Shown here: positions 10,729 to 20,684 of the stretch, one piece after another
How the letters are laid out: each line of letters begins with the position of its first letter
How positions within the stretch are numbered: position 1 is the first letter of the stretch
Source: Symbiodinium natans
Lineage: Eukaryota; Sar; Dinophyceae; Suessiales; Symbiodiniaceae
Assembly: GCA_905221605.1 (NCBI GenBank)
Contig: CAJNDS010002588.1
Span: forward strand, 1 to 64,000
Reading direction: 5' to 3'
Length of the DNA: 64,000 nt
The notes under the pieces: generated by a model
The model's database searches: none
The model's input: only the letters and a program-made list of their open reading frames with translations
What the model was told of the DNA's origin: nothing
Position numbers and translations under genes: made by a program

Positions 10729-12438
10729 ATGGCAAACGCAGCGGATAGTCAGCCTTTCTTCGAGCAACATGCTCGCAAGATCGGAATGGAGCAGCCACTC
10801 TTGGACAAATTCATAGCTGGAGGGGTCAAGACGGTCTCCATGGCAGCCTATGCAGCCACTCAACCGGGTCAACCTCTCACAGATAGGGAGGTCTCCACTC
10901 TATGTACGAGTCTGGGGCAGAACAACCCCACTCTTGCACAGATGACGGTTGTCAAGAGGCTCCTGTTCGAGTGCCAGACCATGAGCTTGGCAAACTTGAA
11001 GGCAACCGTGGAACAGCAGCCGGACTCAGTCCTCCGTAAGCTGCCAGGAGCTGAGAGAGCCCAGCGCTTGGAATTGCAGGCTCAAAGGCTGGGCGGACTC
11101 TCGATTGAGCATGACTTGGAGCCCGCCTTTTCAGTATATGACGCCGTGTCGACACAGGTAGAGCAAGGGTCGCTGAAATACCTGCACCCGAGCAAGATCC
11201 CCACGCGTCGCCAGGAATTGGCGCAAGGCAAGCCAACCAAGGAACTTGTGCTGGATGCTTCGGGGGATGGCCTCTCGGTTCAAGACAAATCCTCCAAAGT
11301 TGAGGCCCAGTTGGGGTCAGACATGGCGACTTACAGGGCGTTGCAAAGACGGGGTCTGGCCTACGACCTCGTTGGCATTTTGAGTTTCAAGGTGCACGAG
11401 AAATGGCTTCAGAAGGCCTTTGCTACCTTGCAGACCCCACCGCCCCCAGGCTTCAACCGTCCGACGCTGCAGCAGGTCCTGCGAGCAGATCGGGCCTTGT
11501 GGATGGAGCTTGGCAGCAAACAGCCGACCCTGACAAGGGCAGCGGCGAACGCGCCGCTCGCGGACGCCCGGTGCTTAGATCAAGTCTTTCTGGAAGCCAC
11601 CAACACGGTTGCAGTCAATTTTCAAGGGTTCCCAGATAGAGGGGGCAAAGGCGCTGGCAAGGGCCCCAAGCGCTGGGGCGATGGAAAAGGGTATGGACAA
11701 TGGAAATATCAGAGGACCGACAAAGGAGACAAGGGCCAGGGAGGCAAATTAGGCTTCAAGGGGGCCCGCCTCCCCACAAAGGGCAAATTTGACAGTGGCA
11801 AGGGAGGCTTTCCGAACAAGTCCCTTGTCTTGCAAGGAGGCAAGGGGGAGACCCCCATGCCGGCCGCCTTGCGCGGCGGAGTGCCGAACGACGAGCAAGG
11901 AGAGCCTCTTTGTTTTGGCTTCAACCTAGGACAGTGCAAGGACGCCCCATTGGGGGGCAGATGTGCACGTGGCAGACATGTGTGTTGTCACCCAGGTTGC
12001 TTCCGGAAGCATCCATTTTCGGAGCACAAGCATTCAGGCCAGGCAGCCAGAAAGAACGCCCCGCTGCAAGGGACGTCGAATGACAGCGCTTCTGCGCTGG
12101 ACCAGGCGTCCCGAGCTGCTCTGACCGCGCGTCGCGCACAAGCGTGCGCGGTAAGAGCAGAAATAGCCATGGGGGAGGGTGGAGACATTTCGGCCCAATT
12201 TTGTGAACAGAACAATTTTCCCGCTCCTGAGGCGGACAGGCCCGAAGAGAGCTGCAAGGACTCGTACCCTGCTGCTATTGCGAAAGGGCAAGAGAAGCAG
12301 CCCCCGCTCAAGCGGGTGGCTGAGCCAATCCCACAATTTTCCAAGCCTCCAGCTGAGGCTTCTGCATTTTCACCTCAGGCGAGTCATCACGGCGAGCACA
12401 GGTCTGGACAGGCGCAATGTACTGCGCCCCAGACCATA
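10729..12438 (+). CDS. YR-1 Gag-like protein with CCCH zinc finger
   Basis: The frame opens at 10465 but the first convincing start is ATG 10729 (MANAADSQPFF). About 570 residues precede the methyltransferase-like domain, which continues in the same frame. A helical N-terminal half (~300 residues) is followed by a Gly/Lys-rich RNA-binding-like stretch (about residues 305-385). A Cys/His cluster (C-x7-C...C-x4-H-x2-C...C-x5-H) lies about residues 395-440, like CCCH RNA-binding fingers. Position and composition suggest the particle or RNA-binding protein. No capsid motif was recognised. Confidence 0.65.
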
Positions 12439-13100
12439 CAGGAGTGTTGGGTTTTGGAAATTTTCGCGGGGTCGGCCGGGATTGCCTCGGCAGCTGCTTC
12501 AGCCGGCCTCAAGAGGTCAGTCGGAGTAGACAATGTCCGCATGCCGAGGCGCAAGGGCAAGATCATACAGCTGGACTTGCTCCTGCTGTCGCACCAAGGT
12601 CTGCTGTGGAAATGGCTGGGTTCTCCAGGACTGGCCGCCGTATGGCTGGCGCCGCCCTGCGGCACATCCAGCAGGGCCAGGGAAATCCCGCTCCCGGGGA
12701 GGACGAGCCGCGTCCTTTGCGGTCAGTGGAGTGCCCGGAAGGGCTCCCAGGCCTTGGCCCAAGTGATGCAGAAAGGGTGGCAAAGGCTAACGAGCTTTAC
12801 CGGCTCACGGCCCGAATCTGGGACTTCTGCTGCGAAAATGAAATTGTGGTAATCATAGAGAACCCCTATCGCAGTTTCTTCTGGCATTGCAGCGCCATTG
12901 AACACATCCTCAGGAGTGAACAGGCAATCGTGGTCCAGTGCGACTTTTGCATGATGGGAGGTTCGAGATTGAAGCGGACGGCCCTGCTGTGCAACAGCGA
13001 CCTCATCACAGGCATGGCTGTCACGTGTGATGGATCCCACGAGCACCTGCCCTGGAAAGTGCAGGAGGGAGTTCTCGCAACAAAGTTTGAGACTGCGTAA
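12439..13100 (+). pseudogene. YR-1 C5 methyltransferase-like domain, one frameshift
   Basis: Fused in frame to the C-terminus of the Gag-like protein. The first frame shows LEIFAGSAGIASAA (AdoMet-binding motif I), GVD and IIQLDL (acidic strand ends), and LAPPCGTSSRAREIP (Pro-Pro-Cys, the motif IV signature of cytosine-C5 methyltransferases). After an indel near 12690-12705 the second frame continues to 13100. It has IIENP (motif VI-like), a QCDFCMMGGSRLKRTALL stretch (motif VIII-like) and a HEHLPW segment. The order I-IV-VI-VIII fits the C5 family. Whether it methylates DNA, RNA or nothing cannot be told. The frameshift makes this copy probably inactive. Confidence 0.65.
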
Positions 13101-13181
13101 TCACACCAGTTTTGTAAGCGCTTTGTTTCCCTGCTGCTGCAGCATCTGACACAGAAGGGCTGTCGGGATGGTCTGAATCTC

Positions 13182-15400
13182 TTGGAGGCAGATCCCGCAA
13201 ACTCCTCAGGAGCCAGGGTGGTAACGACACAGGCGAAGACCAAAAGGGCTGCATCGTTTCAGGTTATCCCTGAATTTCGCAGACGAATCAGATGGACAGT
13301 GCCCGGCCAACTCCGTAGTACTTTCCAGACTACACAGTGGTTGGCACCGGACAGGATCCCGGGCTTCAAGGCGCCAGGAGCCCCGGCGCTGAGAGTGACG
13401 CCCCTACTGTCTTCTGCGACGGATGTGCTGGTGGAGGTCCCGTGGAACCCACAGGAATTTGTGGCGAAAGCCCGACTGGCCGGCCACCCCCGACACCTGT
13501 GTCTCGGGGTGCCACCCGCCCTGCGGAAGGCAATTTTGGCGTGTTCCAAGCAGCCTGCAACCAAGGTGATTGAGACTCGAGCTGCGCAGTCACGGAGATG
13601 GCTCCAGCGAGCCAGGAGCTGCAGTTAGCTGAAGAGGACTTCAAAGCCAAGCTGCCCGAGCACATCCGCAGCAGCCTCCGTAACAAGAGAATACTGCTCT
13701 TCAAAGAGATGCTAGAAGCGTCCCACTACGCCGACAAGGCAGTGGCAGACGACATGGCACAGGGTTTTGATCTTGTGGGGCATTTGGACCTTCCGGCAGG
13801 CTGGTCCACCGACTTTCGTCCAGCATTCCTCTCCCTGAAGGACTTGTCCCAACTGACGCAGGAGACCAACCACCAGGTCATCAAGGAAGTTGAGGACCCA
13901 TCTCAGTTCCTGGAAGAACTGTGGCAGAAAAGTCTCGATGAAGTATCCAAAGGCTGGTCGGAAGGACCTTTCCGAGAGCAGGACTTGCCACAAGGAGCTG
14001 TAGTCAGCAAACGTTTTGCCATCCAACAAGGGAACAAGGTCAGGCCGATTGACGACCTGTCCCAGAGCCACATCAACGAGGCATTCGGGAGCATGGGGAA
14101 GATCGAGTTGCATGACATCGAGACAATTGCAGCGTCGGCCATCTTGTTCCTGAGGCACGCAGGACAAGGACTGCTTGGTAAAACCATTGACCTGAAATCA
14201 GCATATAGGCAACTACCACTGTCCGAAGAGGCACTCAACATGGCCTACGTGGCTGTCAAGGACCCCAACTCGGGGGAGGTTCGCTTCTTTAGGCTTCTCT
14301 GCCTGCCATTCGGCGCTGTGGCGGCGGTCCATGCATTCATCAGGGTCAGCCTGGCTATTTGTCATATAGGAAACACGTTTTGGCACTTGCCTTGGAGCTC
14401 TTTTTGCGATGACTTCACACTGTTGTCAACACGACAGCTGGCCACTAGCGCAGAGGCTAGTGCATGTTTTCTGCTAGACTTGCTCGGCTTTGAGTTTGAC
14501 AGAGACGGAGACAAGGCCCAGCCGTTCCAGGAGGTCTTCAGATCTTTGGGGGTCGAATTTGACCTTACAGACAGCAACAAGCAGATATTTAGGATCCAGA
14601 ATACAGCAGAGCGGACCAAAAGTCTCATCGAAGACCTGGCAGCCTTTCAGGCGTAAGGAGCCTCAAGCCCTAAGACCTGGAATCGACTGAGGGGAAGGCT
14701 GCACTTCGTGGCTGGCCAACTATCTGGGCGCTTGCCGAAGGGCTTCATGAGAAGAAACTCTGACATCATCAATGCCCCCGCATATGTCAGGAGACAAAAC
14801 CAAGCTTCCCTTTGCGCAGCACTGCAGGGGCTACGACACTACATAGCCGAGGCGTCGCCGAGGATAGTGCGAGCCCAGACCTCAGAGACGGTGTACGCCT
14901 TTACGGACGCCTCGCAAGAAGGACTCCAAGGCCTCGAAATGGGCCTGGGAGCAGTCCTGTTCAATCAGGAGGGGCACATCCTGTGCTGGTTTGGCATTGT
15001 GTTGCCGCATGACCTTGCTCAGAAACTTCTGCAAGGAAAGTCTAAAGTCATCAACGAGCTCGAGAGCATAGCTGTTCTCCTGCTATTCATTCTAGCCCGA
15101 GAGTTTCTGCGGGGGAAACATGTGATGTGCTACTTAGACAATGAGGCGGCGCGCATAACGCTCCTCAAGCTGACCAGCGATTCAGAGGCTTTGACCCTCT
15201 TGAGCAACGCTTGCGCATTGTTAGAACAGGAGCTTGAGATGATTCCGTTCTACGCTCGGGTACCGAGCAAATCCAATGTGGCGGACGCCCCGTCTCGCCT
15301 TGACTTTACAGGGTTGCCACACAATTGCAGGTTCCAGGACCAGGTGCTTCTTGCGGAAATGGCCAAGCTGGTGAACTCGCTAGTCGGGCGCGGGGCCTGA
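13182..15400 (+). pseudogene. YR-1 reverse transcriptase-RNase H, frameshift and stop
   Basis: The first frame (13182-13628) encodes an N-terminal segment (WNPQEFVAKARLAGHP) homologous to EQFVGRALAMKHP of YR-0. After a frame change near 13600 the RT follows. It has KVRPIDDLSQSHIN, motif A IDLKSAYRQLPL (Asp at 14189), LPFGAVAAV (motif B-like) and motif C SFCDDFT (Asp at 14408). A single TAA (14654-14656) separates it from the in-frame connection and RNase H, which shows FTDASQEG, ELESIA, YLDNEAAR and NVADAPSRLDF. The stop at 15400 is 46 bp before B1. The RT type is that of DIRS/Ngaro-like elements in this reading. Confidence 0.85.
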
Positions 15401-15446
15401 CACCCCATGACCAAGGAAGGGACTTGCATTCTCCCCGACCAAGAGA

Positions 15447-15717
15447 GGGAGCTTTCGTTTCTCACACACCTGCAGAGGACAGATCTCGGATGGAAGCAGA
15501 CATAGCAAATCCCCTTCCTTGGAAAAGATGCCAGTGCATAAGCTTCAGTTGTGTTAGCGCGAGGGTGCATGTCATTGCAACATGTCATTGCAGTCGGTGC
15601 GTGTGAATAGCATTGCCGTGCATGGAACACCAATGAATAAGCATAACATCGATGGATCGCGTGCTTTCAGCCAGGCGATGTTTTCATACATGTGAACATT
15701 TTTGTTTGGAAAATAAG
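15447..15717 (+). repeat. YR-1 split repeat B1 (271 bp)
   Basis: Identical to 16297-16567. Starts GGGAGCTTTCG and ends GGAAAATAAG, overlapping the first two bases of A2. Confidence 0.92.
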
Positions 15718-15864
15718 GTAATCGTGCTGTAAGTACAAACCTTTATTTTCCGGAGAAAAATTTTCGAATTCTACGAATGAGAAAGTTTTTCGGCTCAGAC
15801 GAAGAGAGGCCACAGCCCTCTCAGCCACAACCCTCGTGGAGAGGGTCCGGAAAATTTTTCTGCC
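15716..15864 (+). repeat. YR-1 split repeat A2 (149 bp)
   Basis: Identical to A1. Abuts B1 with a 2-bp AG overlap, reproducing the circle junction B2-A1. Confidence 0.92.
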
Positions 15865-16296
15865 CACCCACCCACTCCAATAGTGCCTTACATTGGGCAG
15901 TTGAGATGAAACGTGATGCCGGAACAGCGGGTCTTGATGAAGAGACGAACAGAGAATCAAGGATCCAATGGCTGGCAGTGATGGTAACCAATGTGCCGGT
16001 TGTGGATGTTGTGCTTTGTAGAGTGGCGACCACAGGAACAGTTGACGACGTCAAGTTTGCGGTTGCTGACGATGTGTGGCATCGCTCTGGGCATGACTTA
16101 CGTACTTCCAGTTTTCGCCTGGAAATGCAGGGTCGTCATGTGCCTTACAGCACGAACCTCAGCGATCTACCGGTGCACCTTGGAACATGTGTGCACTTCG
16201 TTGTTCAACTCAACCATTGACAGGCCGCTCACTTAGGCGGAACCGCTGAGCGCAGCAGAGAACTCTGCTTTCAGCACTTTGTGTAGCGTTTCACGG
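15865..16296. other. Unique spacer between A2 and B2 of YR-1
   Basis: 432 bp with no recognised coding content. A frame continuing from A2 stays open to 16220 but lacks any domain, and I take it as chance. Confidence 0.5.
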
Positions 16297-16567
16297 GGGA
16301 GCTTTCGTTTCTCACACACCTGCAGAGGACAGATCTCGGATGGAAGCAGACATAGCAAATCCCCTTCCTTGGAAAAGATGCCAGTGCATAAGCTTCAGTT
16401 GTGTTAGCGCGAGGGTGCATGTCATTGCAACATGTCATTGCAGTCGGTGCGTGTGAATAGCATTGCCGTGCATGGAACACCAATGAATAAGCATAACATC
16501 GATGGATCGCGTGCTTTCAGCCAGGCGATGTTTTCATACATGTGAACATTTTTGTTTGGAAAATAAG
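16297..16567 (+). repeat. YR-1 split repeat B2 (271 bp), right terminus
   Basis: Exact copy of B1. The right border is ...AAATAAG followed by ACCCTGAAC, where the Copia-1 polyprotein resumes in phase. Confidence 0.92.
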
Positions 16568-18972
16568 ACCCTGAACTTTTGTATGCTTCGATGAAGTTGG
16601 AGCTTGAGGAACTCGAGTCTTTTGGAGTAGGAAAAGTGATCTCTGAAGCTGAGGCCCGTAAGTCGGCGCGAGAGAGCGGTCGAAGGGTTCTCACGAGTAG
16701 GTGGGTTAACACGATCAAACGTAAAGGTCTTTACCGTTCCCGCCTCGTTGTTAGAGATTACGCTTCAATGGGAGGCACGACGCTTTCAGAAGGCATCTAC
16801 AGCCCGACTACGAGTTTAGAGGGTTTAAGGCTTCTTTTGGCATTGCTTTGCAAGAAAGGCTCTGTGTTGAGCTGTGACGTGAGCGTGGCTTTCATGCACG
16901 CTGCAGTGTCAAGGCCAGGGTACGTAGAGCTCCCAAACAACGTGAGTGTTGCGGACTCCTCTGTTCCCCAAAAGGCAGGAAACAAGAAGGTGTATCTTCG
17001 TCTTCACAAAGCGATGAACGGATTGAGATCGGCACCGCTTTCTTGGTATAAGGAACTGAGTTCGTACTTGGAGAAGAGCGGATTCAGTCCAAGCCTGGAC
17101 CCTACGATATACCGGAGGAAGACGTCGAAGGGTCTGACGTTGGTCCTGTTCTTTGTAGACGATTTACTGATCTACTCCGAGGACCCCTCGGAAGGGAAGA
17201 GAGTTTTCGAAGGACTGCAGAAACGCTACAAGCTGAAACTGACTGGAGAGCTTCCTGAAAATGGTGCGGGGGAAGTTTCCTTCCTGGGTCGGAGGATATT
17301 CCGACGTTCCGGAGACAAGCGCGTCTATTTCGGGCTAGATGGCAAGTACCTAGACGCGTGCTGCTCTGAATACAATATAACCAAACCGAGCCCCAAACTC
17401 CCGTCGCTTGAAAAGCGATACTCCGACCTGGTTCGTAAGGGGCAAACTGAAAAGATCAGCCCAGCTGCGCACGAAAAGTATCGCAGAACCCTTGGTCGGC
17501 TTGCATGGGCAGCCCTCGCCCGACCGGACCTGCAATTCTGCTGCGGGTTTTTGGGCCGGCACCAGTCGGCGCCAGACGAGGCTGCTGAGACGTGCATGAG
17601 AGACGTCCTTAAGTGGATAAAAGGGCTTCTGCACCGAGTACAGGTGTTTCCATCAACTCGGGAGATCCTGGAAGATGATGCGGATCCTCAGGCGGTTTCC
17701 TGTTTTACAGATGCCAGCTGGAGTTTGAATTCGGTTAGTGGTGGTGTGATTACTTGGGAAAACTGCTGTCTGAAGACTTTTAGCAGAAAACAATCAACCA
17801 CAGCCCTGTCCAGCGCTGAGAGTGAGCTCGCGGCGCTCACGGAGATAGCCAGGGAAGGTCTCTACATTGCCCTCTTGACAGAGACCGTCTTGGAAGGCAT
17901 TCCGCAGGACAGGGAGACCGGTTACTATCTCTTGAAGGGTTACTCTGACTCTGAAAGCGCGGTTTGTATCTCAAAAATGGGAACATTGCTGAGGAAAGTT
18001 CGCCATATAGAATTAAGAGCCGCATTTCTCCAGGAACTTGTGGATCGTGGAAGGTTCACAATTGAGCACATACCGGGGGCCGTCAACCCCGCAGATGCTC
18101 TAACAAAAAGTCCCACGAATGACAGTTTGGTAAGCTTGTATGAGGCTTGTGGCTTGATCACCGAGCCGGTTGGCTGGGAAGAAAAAGCTTCAGGCACTAG
18201 CGTTTCGGTTACCTTTAAAGAGCCCAATACCTGCGACGAAGTGCTCGCAATTCCGAGCTCGTGGAAGGACGAGGCCTACAGAGTTGCTTCTGGGGAGGCC
18301 AACATGGTTGTCTTGGAACTCTGTTGCGAAGAGGAAAGCGCGATAGCCCAAGCTTGTAAGCAGGAACGTGACATCGCGTACTTTGGAATCACCAAGAAGC
18401 TAGACTTGCTGAGTAGAGAAGCTTCTTTGTTACTGAAAGGGATTCTGGAGAAGATGGCTTCTAACGAAAGAATCTACGTGTATGCACATTTGTCTACGCC
18501 GTGCAGCGCAGGTAGTGGCTATAGGCACCTGCGTTTCTCAAAGGACGTGAAGAACCGAGCGAGATGGAGAGCTAGTCTGGAGGTACACAAGAAGTCTTGG
18601 AGACGCATACGAGCAGTTTTCCAGGACTATGCTGGCCACGAGAGGCTCCTCCTCTCCCACGAATGGCCGAAAGGGTCTGGCCTTTGGGGAGAAACAGTCT
18701 ACAAGTCGACAGCAAAAAGACTGGGACTCGAGCACGAGTGTTTGGTAGACCGGTGCTGTTTCGAGGAAGCCGGCAACCGTATCCTGAAGCATTGGTGGTT
18801 CGTCAGTTCGGATTCAAGTTTTATCTGGACTTTATCCTCTTGTGTTTGCCCAGGCAACCACGAGCACGCGAGTGCTACTAGCTTGGCAGCGACAGGTGTC
18901 TATCCGCAGGGCTTAGGCCGCTTCCTGGTGAAAGAAGCCAGGAGAAGTTTCGAAAGACGAAAGAAGGACTGA
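16568..18972 (+). CDS. Copia-1 polyprotein part 2: RT, RNase H, methyltransferase-like C-terminus
   Basis: About 800 uninterrupted codons. RT: SRLVVRDYAS, SCDVSVAFMHA (motif A, Asp at 16876), LRSAPLSWYK, and LFFVDDLLIYS (VDD at 17155-17163), typical of Ty1/copia. RNase H: FTDASWSLN, TALSSAESELAAL, SDSESAV, RHIELRAAFL and NPADALTKSP. After RNase H lie about 270 extra residues, not part of a standard copia Pol: VVLELCCEEES (near 18304), LSTPCSAGS (18490-18516), SHEWPKGSGLW (18655-18687), VDRC (18745-18756) and a His-rich CPGNHEHA near the end. A hydrophobic strand plus a Thr-Pro-Cys-Ser motif is compatible with a Rossmann methyltransferase, but this is weaker than in YR-1. Confidence 0.85.
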
Positions 18973-18997
18973 CCGCGCAATAGGCATGAGGGGGTGT
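18973..18997. other. Short sequence between Copia-1 stop and the LINE array
   Basis: Only 25 bp separate the Copia-1 stop from the first GAAAATATGACA. No LTR or polypurine tract of Copia-1 is seen, so its 3' end has been displaced or lost. Confidence 0.5.
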
Positions 18998-19009
18998 GAA
19001 AATATGACA
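18998..19009 (+). other. Array target motif GAAAATATGACA (left border)
   Basis: First of eight copies: 18998, 21546, 27161, 35749, 38308, 40868, 43628 and 46110. Seven end a repeat unit. This one has no LINE tail to its left (GTGT precedes it), so it may be the original target or the left target-site duplication. Confidence 0.7.
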
Positions 19010-19011
19010 CA

Positions 19012-19021
19012 TTGGCTCAAG
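19012..19021 (+). other. Spliced-leader relict TTGGCTCAAG at the U1 5' end
   Basis: Matches the last 10 nt of the dinoflagellate spliced leader (known to end TTTTGGCTCAAG). A degenerate second copy, TTTCGGCTCAAC, follows at 19023-19034. Confidence 0.6.
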
Positions 19022-20408
19022 CTTTCGGCTCAACCCCGGTGGGGTGCCTTTGGTAGGGAGTTGGTAGCTGTCAACGAGCCTCGGGGCCCAAATCTGCGTG
19101 GGGGAACAGGCCCTTGGTCCAATCCCAGCTTGTCCAACTTGTGCCATGGCTGAGCCTAGGGTGTTCGCCTCCCTTTTGTCTCCACGGTCAGGAACCGCTG
19201 CTCACCGTCGGGGGTTCGCCTCCGTTGCAAGGGTGCATTGCATCCTAGGCCAGTCCCAGCCGGCGGGACGCAAGTTCCGGAGCGGGTGGCAATCTCTCGG
19301 GGGGGCTCACCTCCAGGAAAGCTTGAGTTTGAATAAGCACCAGCGCTTGGTGCCCCTAAACTAACTGCTTTTTCCCCAAAGTTTTGCTTTGTTTTCCTTT
19401 GCCACTTTGCACTGCTTGCAGTCATGCATGCCGCTGCATTCCTGAGATCATGCCGCCCACTGGCAGGAGAGCAGATGGGGGCAAGGTCTTCGCCAATGGT
19501 CACTTTTGGTTGTCTCTTGGGTTTAGGATTGCATGCATGCTTGGCGCTGGCAAGTTTGGTGGCAAGCGTGGGGACCATCCTGTGTGGTTGAGGCTCCTTA
19601 GGGGGGTCCCTTGGCTTCTTTGGGAGGGTTTAGGGTGTTGTTGAGGTTACCTATGTGTGGGCCACAAGTGTGCTGCCACCTCTGGCTATACCAGTACCAT
19701 AATTACTGAAATTTTGTGCATCAACTCAGGCGCTATGCGCTCTGGACACGCAGGAAGCACTCATCTCTCCAGCCTCTGGGAGGATCTTCCTCAGCGCCCA
19801 GGTCCTCCACTAAAGGGCCATGCAGTTACGTCCTTGAGTTGGGGGGCCAGCCCTGCCACCTGTGCAGGGTTTTGGAACAAGTGCAGGAGTTGCTACGGGC
19901 TCTTGCCTCCCTATCGCTTGGCGTTGGCAGAACCAAGTGTGGGATCCTCCTCTTACTTGTTGTTTTATAGTTTCGGGCATGCAGGTACCCAGGAGTGTCC
20001 AGACCGTGGGTCCTGCCTGTGCTGCAAGCCAAGGCAACAGTGGGTGTGTTTCATGGCTGGTGCGGCGTGGTTCCCGCGCTTGTTGAGGGGAGCGTCGACA
20101 CCTGCGCGTGTGTAGGGGTGCGTTTGCCCTCGCGCTTAGTTTGAGGGCTTAGCACCGGCCTTGACGCGCAGTCACCTAGGTTTGGATCTTGCAGTTGCCC
20201 AGGGTGGTTGGTTGGGTTTAAGGTCACCTTTGAGAGCGTATACCGGCCCACTTCGCCGGGGGCCTTTCCCAGCCGCAATGCAAAGGCAGTGCGCGCTTCT
20301 CTGTCTTCGCGCAGACCCATTCATTACAGTCCAGGCACCGTTTTCTGTCCTTTTACTGCCAAACAAGTCGTTCCTGCTATTTTGGGGTTTAGGATGACAC
20401 GCTGAGCC

Positions 20409-20684
20409 CCAAATAGCAACATGATGTTGCTGGTATAGGAATTCGCCAAGATTTTTGGCCAGATTTCCTTTTCTGCACAAAATCATTGAAGTTGGCCCGC
20501 CAGCATCAAAGATCTTCGACATCGAGTCGAGCGTGCATTGCAGGGCCAAATAGCAACATTACGTTGCTGGTATAGGAAATCGCCAAGGCTTTTTTGGTCA
20601 AATTTCCTTTTCTGCACAAAATCATTGAATTTGGCCCGCCCGCACCAAAGATCTTCAACATCGAGTCGAACGTACATTGCAGGG
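20409..20684 (+). repeat. 137-bp tandem duplication with hairpin, inside U1
   Basis: CCAAATAGCAACAT... at 20409 recurs from 20546 with substitutions. Each copy has a hairpin core: GCAACATGATGTTGC at 20416-20430 and GCAACATTACGTTGC at 20553-20567. TGGTATAGGAA and TTTCCTTTTCTGCACAAAA follow in each. Confidence 0.85.

Larger units (their letters stand above)
5404..16567 (+). mobile_element. YR-1: complete tyrosine-recombinase retroelement with split direct repeats and a methyltransferase-like domain
   Basis: Four repeats define it: A1 5404-5552, B1 15447-15717, A2 15716-15864, B2 16297-16567. A1=A2 over 149 bp and B1=B2 over 271 bp by direct comparison. This A1-coding-B1A2-B2 order is the split-direct-repeat architecture of Ngaro/PAT-type YR retrotransposons. 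Host Copia-1 sequence flanks both sides with a shared AG dinucleotide (5404-5405 and 16566-16567) and no other duplication, as expected for recombinase-mediated insertion. B1/A2 overlap on the same AG, so B1A2 equals the junction of a circularised element. Coding order: RS-rich ORF, tyrosine recombinase, CCCH Gag-like plus methyltransferase-like, RT-RNase H. All but the Gag-like part carry stops or frameshifts. Confidence 0.88.
2963..18972 (+). mobile_element. Copia-1: Ty1/copia-type element split by YR-1
   Basis: Two segments encode successive parts of one copia polyprotein: integrase (3605-5403) and RT-RNase H plus an extra C-terminal domain (16568-18972). They are separated only by YR-1. 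Deleting 11,162 bp (one AG core kept) joins codon phase exactly across GAA CAG TTA G/AC CCT. No Gag or protease and no LTR was found inside the window, so the left limit is nominal. One possibility is that YR-0 also sits in Copia-1 and the gag part lies left of the window. Confidence 0.8.

Noticed and set aside
15777-16220. 148-codon frame starting in A2
   Set aside because: The first third is the A repeat itself and the rest has no domain. In A1 the same frame runs into Copia-1 by chance.
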